Source: Pantoea eucalypti
GTDB lineage: Bacteria > Pseudomonadota > Gammaproteobacteria > Enterobacterales > Enterobacteriaceae
Direction: 5' to 3'
Assembly: GCF_009646115.1 (NCBI RefSeq)
Contig: NZ_CP045720.1
Span: 2,356,001 to 2,420,000 of the forward strand
Length of the DNA: 64,000 nucleotides
This document shows, piece after piece, positions 29,773 to 39,228 of the stretch (its first letter is position 1; each line of letters opens with the position of its first letter). Made by a program: the position numbers and the translations under genes. The notes beneath the pieces were generated by a model that saw nothing but the letters and a program-made list of their open reading frames with translations, made no database searches and had not been told where the DNA came from.

Positions 29773-29820
29773 TTTTTTCATGCGGTTTAAGCAACCCCAT
29801 AAAACCTGACAGACTCGCTA

Positions 29821-29852
29821 AGACCCACGCAATGGCGTGGGTTTTTCTTTTT
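29821..29852 (+). terminator. Intrinsic terminator after ychF
   Basis: ACCCACGC-aatg-GCGTGGGT followed by TTTTCTTT, about 50 bp after the stop. Confidence 0.88.
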
Positions 29853-30018
29853 AACGCTCTCACAGTAGTGTCTGTCAGCAGATTCCCGCAACGCTGGAAT
29901 CATGACTTAAAAGTTTACTGCTTTAGCTCCTCTCCTTCTTCTGCAAAACCCGCCAAAAGAATCTAAAGCTACCTGAGCGCACCCTCTTCCCCTTCTCTTC
30001 ACCTGAAACGGCACCTGT

Positions 30019-30927
30019 TCAGCCACGGATAAACTGCGCCTCACACTGCCGGGCGATCTCCCACAGCCTGTTACGGATGACCTGCTTAAGTTGCAGAGTG
30101 GACTGCGACTGCGGCTGGTCACGGCGGCTGATCAGCATCACTTCAAACGGCAGAGGTTGTGCTATGGGCAGCAGCTTTAACTGTTCGGCATAGCGGCAGG
30201 CGGTGAAGAGATCCACGACGCCCGTGCCGCCGCCTGCCAGCACCATATCTGCAATGACCGAATAGGTTTTAATCGACAATGACACGGCGGGGTTCAGTTT
30301 CTTATCGCGCAGCGCACGGTGAAGTACGCGTCCAAGCGGATCCTGCGCCTGCATCATCAGTAAATTATTGTTGCACAACCACTCCAGCGTAACGGGTTCA
30401 TGCCAGTGATGAGTGAGCGGTAGCAGCGCCACCATGGAGGACTGAAACAGAGGCTCGGCCAGAAGATCCGCATCGACCTGCTGACCAAAGACCAGCGCGA
30501 AATCGAGCTGATTATCCAGAATCATCTGGCATAAGGTACTGAAGTGCTCGGTGACCAGTTCCACACTGACCGAGGCCATCTGTTGCCGCCAGGTGACCAG
30601 CGCGGGAGCCATCACCATCTGACCAAACGCGTGAGCGGCGCCAACGCGAACGAGTTGCCCTTCGCCACGCCTTAGCTGTTCGGTGAGCTGGGTAATGGAT
30701 TGCAGGCGCTGGCAGAGATCCTCTATTTCAGGCAGCAGACGTCGCCCTTCTGCCGTCACACTCATTCCCTGTAGCCGTCGCTCAAACAGCGCAAATCCCA
30801 GCTGCTGTTCAGCGTGATTCAGCACACGGCTGATATTCGGCTGCGACACATTCAGCAGGCGCGCCGCTGCGCTGATGCTGCCGGTCTGTACGATGGCCTG
30901 AAAGACTTCTATATGGCGGAGCCGCAT
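30019..30927 (-). CDS. LysR-type transcriptional regulator
   Basis: The 302-residue protein has an N-terminal winged HTH (RHIEVFQAIVQTGSISAAARL, NVSQPNISRVLNHAEQQLG) and a C-terminal effector-binding domain. It lies 132 bp downstream of the dppA-like gene and in the same direction as the peptide operon, so it may regulate that operon. The effector is not predictable. Confidence 0.9.
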   Translation of the reverse strand: MRLRHIEVFQAIVQTGSISAAARLLNVSQPNISRVLNHAEQQLGFALFERRLQGMSVTAEGRRLLPEIEDLCQRLQSITQLTEQLRRGEGQLVRVGAAHAFGQMVMAPALVTWRQQMASVSVELVTEHFSTLCQMILDNQLDFALVFGQQVDADLLAEPLFQSSMVALLPLTHHWHEPVTLEWLCNNNLLMMQAQDPLGRVLHRALRDKKLNPAVSLSIKTYSVIADMVLAGGGTGVVDLFTACRYAEQLKLLPIAQPLPFEVMLISRRDQPQSQSTLQLKQVIRNRLWEIARQCEAQFIRG

Positions 30928-31059
30928 GATGATTTACCCTGGATGGAATACCGGACACGGAGGCCTCTTCAACCAGCTGTACCGGCGGAGAGTGAGAGCA
31001 ATCATTATCCTGCTGCAAAAACTGTACCGCAAAACCAGTGCAGCCCCGGCATAAAGTTG

Positions 31060-31881
31060 CTACGACTGCGTACTCGCCAGATAGGAGAATGCACTGAGTA
31101 AGCTGATCAACGTTTCCATTTTCTCCGCCTGATACGCCACGGTAACGGCATCAAGGCGCGTGACGCCGGGGATAAGACTGAACAGATCGGCCAGTACAGG
31201 TTTAGTGGCCTGAAGCCGCATCGTGTAAGGTGCCGTCAGGCGGGTTGTGCTCACCTGATGGAGATGTTGCAGTGCGGCACTTGCCGCGGCAGCGATCGCA
31301 TGCTGTGCCGCCTGCGGACTGACCGATTCCGCGCAGGTATGCGAAATGGCGCGCTTTACACAGACGTAATCGACCGCTGGGTAATATTCCGCTATCCAGC
31401 TCTGTAACTGATCGTCACCCGTGACCAGCAGCAATGGCGTGCCCTGTTCAGCAGCGGCAGCCGCATAAATATCGGTTTCGCCCATCACCAGATCATTAAT
31501 ATGGATACGCCAGAATGCCCGACCGTTAATGGTATGCGCCAGTACGCCAGATTCACCTGCTGCGCTGTGAAATCCCACCAGAAACAGCCCGTCGAACGTC
31601 TGCTGTTCTATCCCCTCCACCATCGACAGGCAGCGGGGTTTGCCCTGCACCAGTCGGGCGCGGGGATCGATATTTTCCGCACGCAAATTGGTCATCTGAG
31701 CATGGCTGTCTGCAACCACCACTTCGGTTGCCCCACCCGCAAACGCACCCGCAATCGCGGCATTCACTTCCTGCTCCATCAGACCACGGGCGATCTGATG
31801 CTCCGGGTGGCCGGGTGAACATTGCTCCGGGCGCATGACCCCCGCGATACCTTCAATGTCGGCCGAGATAAAAATTTTCAT
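31060..31881 (-). CDS. DppA-type D-aminopeptidase (M55)
   Basis: The 273-residue protein matches the zinc-dependent M55 D-aminopeptidases: ISADIEGIAGV near the N-terminus (metal-binding Asp and Glu), VVVADSHAQM, LVGFHSAAGESGVLAHT and VMGETDIYAA, the last with the expected Glu. Such enzymes release N-terminal D-amino acids, typically D-Ala, from short peptides. Overlaps the upstream P1 peptidase gene by four bases. With an oligopeptide importer and an N-acyl-D-glutamate type pair upstream, a role in using murein-derived or other D-peptides is likely. Confidence 0.88.
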   Translation of the reverse strand: MKIFISADIEGIAGVMRPEQCSPGHPEHQIARGLMEQEVNAAIAGAFAGGATEVVVADSHAQMTNLRAENIDPRARLVQGKPRCLSMVEGIEQQTFDGLFLVGFHSAAGESGVLAHTINGRAFWRIHINDLVMGETDIYAAAAAEQGTPLLLVTGDDQLQSWIAEYYPAVDYVCVKRAISHTCAESVSPQAAQHAIAAAASAALQHLHQVSTTRLTAPYTMRLQATKPVLADLFSLIPGVTRLDAVTVAYQAEKMETLISLLSAFSYLASTQS

Positions 31882-32921
31882 GAGGTTAATTTATCCAGAA
31901 TCTGCGTCAGTGAGGGACGATGATGACCGCGAAAGCCAGTAACAGCCTCTGCGCTCAACAAGGCATCGAGTACAGCCTGTTCCGTTGCATCCGCTGCGGC
32001 AGCAAACAGCGGCTCCAGCGTGTCGTCCTGTGGCGGCAGTGGCAGCGGTTGCGTGGAAAACGCCACGGCAATATCGCCCGAGCCGTGTCCCCAGTAACTG
32101 CCCAGCCTTCCAAGACCGGCACCGGCTCGCTTCGCGATGCGCTTTAGCTGCCGTGTGTCCAGCGGGGCATCTGTTGCCATGATGATGATGACAGAGCCGG
32201 CATCACGCTGCGGCGCCTCTCCGGCGAGCAGCGGCGCAATCATCTCGCCCGCCCGGACGCCATCCAGTGTGAGTGCCTCCAGCGCGCCGAAATTGGCCAA
32301 TACCAGCACGCCAAGCGTGGCGTTGAGTGAAGGAATTACCCGTGAGGCGGTTCCGATGCCCCCTTTCAGACTGAAACAGCTCATCCCGCGTCCCGCGCCG
32401 ACGCTGCCACGCGCGAAGTCTGCGGAGGCCGTCTGCAGCGCCGCCTTAGCCATATCCTCACTGATTGCCAGCGCCTGGATATCATTCAGCCAGCCATCGT
32501 TGCACTCCAGCACCAGTGGATTCACCGTGGGCAACGTCCTACCCAGTTCCGGGTTACGACGGATGGCATCGCGCACCAGCGCGGTAAACAGCGTGCCAAC
32601 CGCCAGCGTGTTACTGAGCAGAATCGGCGTCTGAAGCACGCCAAGTTCCTCTATCTGAACCAGTCCGACGGGTTTCGCAAAGCCGTTCAGCACCTCAGCC
32701 CCACACGGCAGCGGTGTGAGAAACAGATTATCGCCCGGCGGCAGGATAGCGGTGACGCCAGTCTGCTTTTCGCCTTCATTCAGCGTGTAATGTCCGACAC
32801 GCACGCCCGCAACATCGCTGATGCGATTAGTGGGTCCGCAGGCGCTTCGTGGCTGCCCAAGCTGACGCAGGTTACGCCAGCGATCAAGCAGCAGATCGCG
32901 CTGTAGTTGTTGGTAATCCAT
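31878..32921 (-). CDS. P1 family (S58, DmpA/BapA-like) aminopeptidase
   Basis: The approximately 347-residue protein has the DmpA-family landmarks: ISDVAGVRVGHYTL, CNDGWLNDIQALAI, SLKGGIGTASRVI and the self-cleavage/nucleophile region DAGSVIIIMATDAPLD, where Ser after Gly becomes the N-terminal nucleophile. DmpA enzymes hydrolyse L- and D-amino-acid amides and short peptides, and BapA acts on beta-peptides. The frame is open up to 33080, but that region overlaps the permease gene; ATG 32921 fits. It follows the permease gene by two bases. Confidence 0.85.
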   Translation of the reverse strand: MDYQQLQRDLLLDRWRNLRQLGQPRSACGPTNRISDVAGVRVGHYTLNEGEKQTGVTAILPPGDNLFLTPLPCGAEVLNGFAKPVGLVQIEELGVLQTPILLSNTLAVGTLFTALVRDAIRRNPELGRTLPTVNPLVLECNDGWLNDIQALAISEDMAKAALQTASADFARGSVGAGRGMSCFSLKGGIGTASRVIPSLNATLGVLVLANFGALEALTLDGVRAGEMIAPLLAGEAPQRDAGSVIIIMATDAPLDTRQLKRIAKRAGAGLGRLGSYWGHGSGDIAVAFSTQPLPLPPQDDTLEPLFAAAADATEQAVLDALLSAEAVTGFRGHHRPSLTQILDKLTS

Positions 32922-32923
32922 CG

Positions 32924-33808
32924 TCAGCCTTTGAGTTTGGGATCGAGTGTATCGCGCAACGCGTCGCCAAGCAGATTGAATGCCAGCACGGTGATAAAAA
33001 TCGCCAGCCCTGGAAATACGCTCATGTGCCAGGATCCGGCCATCATCATGCTGCGGCTCATCGCCAGAATATTGCCCCATTCCGGCACGTCTGGCTCCGG
33101 ACCCAGTCCGATAAAACTCAGGCCCGCCGCAGTCAGAATACTGGTACCAATGCGCATGGTAAAATAGACAATTACGCTGGAGAGCGTGCCGGGCAGAATA
33201 TGCCGCAGAATAATCACGCGGTCTGGCGCACCGGCACAGCGTACGGCTTCAACATAGGCAGCCTGCTTCAGAGAGAGCGTCGATGCCCGCACGATGCGGG
33301 CAAATACCGGCACGCTGAATACCGCGACCGCGATAATGACATTGTTAAGGCCCGTCCCCAGCAGCGCCACCACCGCAATGGCCAGCAACATGCCGGGAAA
33401 CGCGAATAAGACGTCGGCACCGCGCATGATCAACATATCAACCCAACCGCCGTAATAGCCCGCCAGTAACCCGAACATGACCCCGACCAGCATGCCGATC
33501 GTCACCGACAGCACGCCGATATAGAGCGAAATACGCGCGCCATAGATAATGCGACTAAGCAGGTCGCGCCCCAGTTCATCGGTCCCCATCCAGTGTGCCG
33601 CCGTTGGCGGTGACGATAACGCCATCCAGTCCGGGGCCATAGGATCCCAGGGCGCCAGCCAGGGCGCAAAGATCGCCACCACAATCAACAGCAGCACAAA
33701 GCCGCCTGAGACCAGTGCCAGAGGGTTACGCACGAAGGCATGCAGGAAATCACGCCACGGCGAACGAATGATCTGAGGCGGGTTGTCAGTCAGCAATTGA
33801 CTACTCAT
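32924..33808 (-). CDS. Peptide ABC transporter permease (GsiD/DppC family)
   Basis: The 294-residue permease has an N-terminal helix (ALVSGGFVLLLIVVAIFAPWL), a five-helix BPD domain with the EAA loop YVEAVRCAGAPDRVIILRHILP, and GLSFIGLGPEPDVPEWG, typical of DppC/GsiD. It pairs with the upstream permease, overlapping it by four bases. Confidence 0.92.
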   Translation of the reverse strand: MSSQLLTDNPPQIIRSPWRDFLHAFVRNPLALVSGGFVLLLIVVAIFAPWLAPWDPMAPDWMALSSPPTAAHWMGTDELGRDLLSRIIYGARISLYIGVLSVTIGMLVGVMFGLLAGYYGGWVDMLIMRGADVLFAFPGMLLAIAVVALLGTGLNNVIIAVAVFSVPVFARIVRASTLSLKQAAYVEAVRCAGAPDRVIILRHILPGTLSSVIVYFTMRIGTSILTAAGLSFIGLGPEPDVPEWGNILAMSRSMMMAGSWHMSVFPGLAIFITVLAFNLLGDALRDTLDPKLKG

Positions 33809-34737
33809 TTCGGCTCCTGTCGCAGGCGAATGGCTGGGTTAACTACCGCGTAAAGCAGATCGACCAGCAGATTAATCACAATAAATTCAAACACGAACAA
33901 CATCACGAGTGCCTGAATCACCGGCTGATCCTGCGCTTTGATCGACTCAATCAATAACCAGCCTAACCCTGGCCAGTTGAAAACACTCTCGACGACGATG
34001 GAGCCACCCAGCAGAAAACCGAACTGCAGACCCAGCATGGTAATCACCGGAATGAGCGCATTGCGCATCACATGCTTCCACGTTACCAGCCGGTTACGCA
34101 GTCCTTTGGCTTTGGCGGTGCGCACGTAATCTTCCTGCGCCACCTCAAGAAAGGCCGAACGGGTAAAGCGCGCCATGACCGCCGCAACCGACGAACCCAG
34201 CGTGATGGCGGGCAGGACAATATCGCTGGCCTGGTTAAAACCGCTGACCGAAAACAGCCCAAAAGGCATCGCGACGAACTGAATAAGCAACAGCCCCAGC
34301 CAGAAGGCGGGCATCGAAATACCGCCTACCGCCACGCTCATCAGCGTCCAGTCCTGCCATCTTCCCCGTTTCAGGGCCGCCATCACGCCGAATAACAACC
34401 CGAGAATAACGGACCAGGTAAAACCTGCTAAGGCCAGCCACAGCGTCGGCATAAAGCCCTGTCGAATCACCTCCCGCACCGGTTGCTGAGTGCGATAGGT
34501 GGTGCCCAGATCGCCCTGCAACAGGCTGCCGATCCAGTGGAGGTACTGCTGCGGCAGCGGATCGTTAAGCCCGAGATGCTGACGCGCCGCCTCGATGGCC
34601 TCGATGGGCGCATCCGGTCCGGCATAAGCGCGCGCCGGGTCGCCCGGCATGAGCTTGATAAAACCGAATACCAGCAACGAGACCACCAGCAAAACCGGGA
34701 TCATCTCCAGTAATCGGCGAATGATGTATGCAAACAT
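33805..34737 (-). CDS. Peptide ABC transporter permease (GsiC/DppB family)
   Basis: The 310-residue permease starts with MFAYIIRRLLEMIPVLLVVS, the DppB/GsiC signature N-terminus, and has the PGDPARAYAGPDAP loop and the EAA motif YVRTAKAKGLRNRLVTWKHV. It forms the heterodimeric channel with the GsiD-like permease. Confidence 0.92.
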   Translation of the reverse strand: MFAYIIRRLLEMIPVLLVVSLLVFGFIKLMPGDPARAYAGPDAPIEAIEAARQHLGLNDPLPQQYLHWIGSLLQGDLGTTYRTQQPVREVIRQGFMPTLWLALAGFTWSVILGLLFGVMAALKRGRWQDWTLMSVAVGGISMPAFWLGLLLIQFVAMPFGLFSVSGFNQASDIVLPAITLGSSVAAVMARFTRSAFLEVAQEDYVRTAKAKGLRNRLVTWKHVMRNALIPVITMLGLQFGFLLGGSIVVESVFNWPGLGWLLIESIKAQDQPVIQALVMLFVFEFIVINLLVDLLYAVVNPAIRLRQEPK

Positions 34738-34816
34738 GCCATTCCCTGAAATGAGGTGTGACTGGCCTCCTCACGTCTCCGCCCCGATCCAGAGTGGTGA
34801 CGAGAGAAGAACCGTC

Positions 34817-36358
34817 TTATTTAAAGGACGCCTGAGTGAACAGGAAATTGCCATCAGGCAGCATTGAAACGCCGCTCAGGGTGCTACGCTTGCCCACCAG
34901 GTTATCTGGCGTACCAAGGAACGCCACCGGCGCTTCTTTCCACAAGACCTTTTGCGCCTGTGCATAGGCAATGCCGCGCTTTGCCGGATCGGCCGTCGCC
35001 AGCCCGGCTGCAATCGCTTTGTCTGCGTCAGGATTACTGAAGTAGGAGACGTTATAGGAGGTCGGCACCCAGGATTCGGTGGCAAACAGCGGACGCAGCG
35101 CCCAGTCGGCATCGCCTGTTGAGGTCGACCAGCCACCATAATAGAGGTCAAACTCGGCCTTTTTCGGGTCCTGTACACCCCACAACTTAGCGTTGCGCGT
35201 GCCGGAATCCATCGGCGTCACCGTGGCCCGAATGCCTGCCGTGGCCAGTTGCGCTTTCAGCACCTGAGCGGCACGCACGCTGGCCGTGGCATTGGTCACC
35301 CAGAGCTTAAGATCAAGACCATTCGGATAGCCTGCCGCTTTCAGCAAAGCTTTGGCCTTATCCGGCGCATAACTGTACTCAGGATCGGTTTGTTTCTGGT
35401 AGAACTGTACGCCTTCCGGTATAGCGGATGTGGCAGGTTTACCCAGACCGGCAAACGCCACTTTCAGCCACAGATTACGATCAATCGCATAGTTGATGGC
35501 CTGACGCACCCGAACATCCGCCAGCGGCTTGTGCTGCGTGTTGATCGCCATGTAATAGAGATAAATGCTCGGATCGCGCTGAATGGAGAGATGGCTGTCC
35601 TGTTTCACGGCAGCGATCAGGTCTGAAGGCAGTGGCCAGATGGCATCCACTTGCCCCGATTTTAATGCGGCGACGCGTGTCGCATCTTCCGGACTCGGCG
35701 AGAAGATCACATGGTCGACTTTAGGCCATCCCTTCTGCCAGTAACCGTCATACTTTGCCAGCGTGACCGCTTTGCCCGGTGTCCAGTTAACAAATTTAAA
35801 CGGACCGGTGCCGACCGGATGCAGTCGCAACTGCGCTTCGTCCGGGTATTGCTTAAGAATGGATGGACTCCACATCACCGCCGAAGGATGCGCCAGCGTG
35901 TTGATAAAGGCCCCGAACGACTGATTCAGATCGATTTTTACCTGGTCGGGTGCCATTACCGTGACCTTATCGATCATTTTGTAGAGGCTATTACGCTTCA
36001 GCCCTTTTTTCTGATCTGCCAGACGATCAAGGTTCGCTTTGACGGCTTCGGCATCAAACGGGGTACCGTCCTGGAAAGTGACACCTTTGCGCAGCGTCAG
36101 CGTAAATTCGGTGGCACTGTCATTAGAGGTATAACCGGTCGCCAGCCAGGGCTGCAGCTTCATCGTGGGATCAAACTGGAACAACCGCTCAAAGATGCCG
36201 CTCTGCACCGAGTAGCTGACATTATCCGAGGTGTCATGTGGATCCAGCCCCGTGATATCGGCATACATTGAAATGCGCAGATCCTGTGCCTGCGCAGTCA
36301 TGACCAGCGTCGTCGTCAATGCGAGGGCTAGCGAAGTACGGCGAAACAGCGTTTTCAT
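34817..36358 (-). CDS. Periplasmic peptide-binding protein (GsiB/DppA-SBP family)
   Basis: The 513-residue protein starts with a Sec signal (KTLFRRTSLALALTTTLVMTAQAQ) and has family SBP_bac_5 features such as YADITGLDPHDTSDNVSYSV and LRKGVTFQDGTPFDAEAVKA. It is closest in length and N-terminus to GsiB (glutathione import, 512 residues). The surrounding D-amino-acid enzymes argue that the natural ligand may be another short peptide. ATG 36358 is chosen for the signal peptide; the frame is open up to 36610 but lies inside gsiA. Confidence 0.92.
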   Translation of the reverse strand: MKTLFRRTSLALALTTTLVMTAQAQDLRISMYADITGLDPHDTSDNVSYSVQSGIFERLFQFDPTMKLQPWLATGYTSNDSATEFTLTLRKGVTFQDGTPFDAEAVKANLDRLADQKKGLKRNSLYKMIDKVTVMAPDQVKIDLNQSFGAFINTLAHPSAVMWSPSILKQYPDEAQLRLHPVGTGPFKFVNWTPGKAVTLAKYDGYWQKGWPKVDHVIFSPSPEDATRVAALKSGQVDAIWPLPSDLIAAVKQDSHLSIQRDPSIYLYYMAINTQHKPLADVRVRQAINYAIDRNLWLKVAFAGLGKPATSAIPEGVQFYQKQTDPEYSYAPDKAKALLKAAGYPNGLDLKLWVTNATASVRAAQVLKAQLATAGIRATVTPMDSGTRNAKLWGVQDPKKAEFDLYYGGWSTSTGDADWALRPLFATESWVPTSYNVSYFSNPDADKAIAAGLATADPAKRGIAYAQAQKVLWKEAPVAFLGTPDNLVGKRSTLSGVSMLPDGNFLFTQASFK

Positions 36359-36383
36359 AGATTCTCCTGGTCGTTGAGGATAA

Positions 36384-38246
36384 TTACAATGCAATGCCGT
36401 CAGCGACCCAGTGCTGGGGCGCAACCTGGCGATAACGGGGTTTAGTGACCGTTTCACCCACCTTACGCAACGGCGAGGGAATTTCGCTGTCATCGAAAAG
36501 ACGGGGCTGACGGTTCTCTGGATCGGCGACTGGCACGGAAGCCAGCAGACGTTGGGTATAGGGATGTTGCGGCTGATTAAAGACCGACTGACGTGGTCCA
36601 AGCTCCACAATCTGGCCGAGGTACATCACCGCGACGCGATTCGCAATACGCTCGACGACCGCCATATCGTGAGAGATGAAAATCCATGCCACGCCCGTTT
36701 GCTGCTGCAGGTCCATCATCAGGTTCACCACCTGCGCCTGAATTGAAACATCGAGTGCTGATACCGCTTCATCCGCAATAATCACTTTCGGTTTCAGCGC
36801 CATAGCGCGGGCAATGGCAATACGCTGACGCTGACCACCCGAGAATTCGTGCGGATAACGACGCGCATGCTCTGGCAGGAGACCGACGCTCTTCAGCAGC
36901 GCATCAATCTGTGGGGAAGCCTGTTCCAGTGAAGAGACCATGCCATGTAACAGTAACGGCTCGGCAATGGTAAAACCCACTGTCAGGCGGGGATTCAGTG
37001 AGGCATAAGGATCCTGAAACACCATCTGGATTTCACGGCGGAGCGGCTGGAACGCGGCCTCTTTCAGGTCAGAGATTTCCTTTCCTTCAAAATGAATGCT
37101 TTCAGCGTCACTGTTGATGAGGCGCATCAGCGCCCGTCCGGTTGTCGATTTGCCGCAGCCGCTTTCACCCACGATGGCCAGGGTTTCACCCGGCCACAGA
37201 CTGAAATCAATCTGTTCCACCGCATGCACATGATGCGTAAGGCCCGATAAGATGCCGCTGCGGATGGGGTAATAGACTTTCAAACCGCGCACATCCAGCA
37301 GCGGCGCAACGTCATAGCGAGCGGTTTGCTGTTCGCTTTGCACAGCCTCGCCCGCACCCGGCAGAGGAAAGCGTTGCGGCCACGTGTGTTCCCGCATATC
37401 GCCGAGTTTTGGCACTGCCGCCAGTAACGCCTGGGTATAAGCGTGCTTCGGGGCGGCAAAAATCTCAGATACGGTTCCCTGCTCGACCACTTCGCCTCGC
37501 AGCATGACCACCACGCGATCGGCGATTTCCGCTACCACGCCCATATCATGGGTGATAAACAGCACCGCCATCTGTTTCTCGCGTTGCAGGTCACGCAGAA
37601 TATGGAGAATGCGCGCCTGAACGGTGACATCCAGCGCAGTGGTCGGCTCATCAGCAATCAGGAGTTGCGGGTCACAGGCAAGGGCCTGCGCAATCATCAC
37701 ACGCTGCCGCATGCCGCCTGACAGCGAGTGCGGATAGCTTTTCATAACGCGATCCACATCGGCGATTCGCACCTGTCGCAGCAGTTCACGCACGCGCGCA
37801 TGGGCCTGCTTTTTGTCACACAGATGGTGATCGCGTAATGCCTCTGTAAGCTGATCATCAACGCGCAGCACCGGATTCAGCGACGTCATGGGCTCCTGAA
37901 AGACCATCGCCATTTCACGGCCACGCAGTGTGCGGCGCTGAGCGTCATCCAGCGTTTCTAATGCATGTACGTTTCCGCTCCGGTCGCAAAACTGCATACT
38001 GCCGCGATCGATACAGCCGTTATTTGCCAGCAGGCCCATCACAGCCAGCGACGTGACAGATTTACCGGAGCCGCTTTCGCCCACGACAGCGACAATTTCA
38101 CCGGGATGAATGGCAAAACTGATGCCTTTGAGTGCCTGATTTTCACCACTGCGTCCATGAAACGAGACGCTGAGATCCTGAATCGCCAGCACGGGGGATG
38201 GCAAGGCAGCGCGGGTTGCAGGAGAAGTACGTTGTGTGTCCGTCAT
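36384..38246 (-). CDS. Peptide ABC transporter dual ATPase (GsiA family)
   Basis: The 620-residue protein is two fused ATPases. Each half has Walker A ([17 protein letters not shown]), signature ([16 protein letters not shown]) and Walker B ([24 protein letters not shown]). The oligopeptide transporter C-terminal motifs ([38 protein letters not shown]) are also present twice. GsiA-type; energises import. Confidence 0.94.
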   Translation of the reverse strand: MTDTQRTSPATRAALPSPVLAIQDLSVSFHGRSGENQALKGISFAIHPGEIVAVVGESGSGKSVTSLAVMGLLANNGCIDRGSMQFCDRSGNVHALETLDDAQRRTLRGREMAMVFQEPMTSLNPVLRVDDQLTEALRDHHLCDKKQAHARVRELLRQVRIADVDRVMKSYPHSLSGGMRQRVMIAQALACDPQLLIADEPTTALDVTVQARILHILRDLQREKQMAVLFITHDMGVVAEIADRVVVMLRGEVVEQGTVSEIFAAPKHAYTQALLAAVPKLGDMREHTWPQRFPLPGAGEAVQSEQQTARYDVAPLLDVRGLKVYYPIRSGILSGLTHHVHAVEQIDFSLWPGETLAIVGESGCGKSTTGRALMRLINSDAESIHFEGKEISDLKEAAFQPLRREIQMVFQDPYASLNPRLTVGFTIAEPLLLHGMVSSLEQASPQIDALLKSVGLLPEHARRYPHEFSGGQRQRIAIARAMALKPKVIIADEAVSALDVSIQAQVVNLMMDLQQQTGVAWIFISHDMAVVERIANRVAVMYLGQIVELGPRQSVFNQPQHPYTQRLLASVPVADPENRQPRLFDDSEIPSPLRKVGETVTKPRYRQVAPQHWVADGIAL

Positions 38247-38261
38247 CGTCGCCTCGCAGAG

Positions 38262-39227
38262 TTATAGCCAGATGCGGCCTTCGGAGTAGCTCAAAAAAGG
38301 AGAACTGTCGGCGGCAAGCCAGATGGGGCCATCCAGATCGACGAACTCTGCGTTAACCGCGACGGGCAATGCTGCATCCATGGCCAGTGACGAGCCCAGC
38401 ATGCAACCGACCATGATGCGCATATTCAGCGTCCGGGCTTCATCCGCCATCGCCAGCGCTTCCGTCAGGCCACCGCACTTATCCAGCTTGATGTTGATCA
38501 TTTCGTAACGATCGCGTAATCCGGCAATATCCACCCGTGTATGGCAGCTCTCATCGGCACAGACCGGTATGGGATGCTTAAAGCGTTGCAGGTCATGATC
38601 CTGTCCAGCGGGAAGCGGTTGCTCGACCATCGCAATATTGAAGGCCTTCAATGCCACCAGCAGGCTTTCAAGGTCCAGCCCCGACCACGCTTCATTGGCA
38701 TCGATAATGAGCGTGGCATGCGGTGCCGCCGCACGAATGGCCGCCACTTTTTCCAGAATCTCACTGCGGTCGAGCTTAATTTTGAGCAGGATAGCGCCAC
38801 GTAACACGGCATCCGCCGCTGCAAGAGCCATATTTTCCTGCGTATCCAGGCTAAGGGTTTCTGCAGTCACAACTGACTCTGGCTGAGAGCACGCACTCAT
38901 TTGCCACAGCGTCTGATTCGCCCGGGCGGCATCAAGTCGCCACAGCGCACAGTCCAGCACGTTGCGCGCAGAACCTGCGGGTAAACGGTGTTGCAGATCA
39001 TGACGGCTCAGGCCCGACTCTACCTCAGTACGAACGGCTTCGAGCATGGCCTGAACGCTCTCCGGCGACTCATCGTAACGCGCCGTCGGGGTACATTCGC
39101 CCTGCCCGATGAACCCCTCCTGCTCCAGTGTGACCCGGATGACCGTCACGGCGGTTCGGGTACCGCGTGCGATAGCAAAGGGTCGTGCCAGCGGCAGCTC
39201 CACCACCTCAATCTGCAACTGTCGCAT
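38262..39227 (-). CDS. Enolase-superfamily dipeptide epimerase / N-acetyl-D-glutamate racemase (YcjG/DgcA-like)
   Basis: The 321-residue enzyme has muconate-lactonizing-type active-site residues: the KxK pair in ILLKIKLDR, Asp in LIIDANEAWS, Glu in MVEQPLPAG, Asp in VCADESCHT and Lys in MINIKLDKCGGL. E. coli YcjG, same length, epimerises L-Ala-D/L-Glu from murein peptides. When next to a DUF1611 protein, as here, the pair resembles DgcA-DgcN, in which D-Glu is acetylated and then racemised. ATG 39227 lies one base past the dgcN-like stop. Either substrate fits a D-peptide salvage operon. Confidence 0.88.
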   Translation of the reverse strand: MRQLQIEVVELPLARPFAIARGTRTAVTVIRVTLEQEGFIGQGECTPTARYDESPESVQAMLEAVRTEVESGLSRHDLQHRLPAGSARNVLDCALWRLDAARANQTLWQMSACSQPESVVTAETLSLDTQENMALAAADAVLRGAILLKIKLDRSEILEKVAAIRAAAPHATLIIDANEAWSGLDLESLLVALKAFNIAMVEQPLPAGQDHDLQRFKHPIPVCADESCHTRVDIAGLRDRYEMINIKLDKCGGLTEALAMADEARTLNMRIMVGCMLGSSLAMDAALPVAVNAEFVDLDGPIWLAADSSPFLSYSEGRIWL

Positions 39228-39228
39228 T

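Noticed and set aside
32922..33080. Longer N-terminus for the P1-family aminopeptidase
   Set aside because: The extension overlaps the permease gene in another frame and does not look like family sequence.
36359..36610. Longer N-terminus for the peptide-binding protein
   Set aside because: It would bury the signal peptide 84 residues inside the protein and overlaps the ATPase gene.
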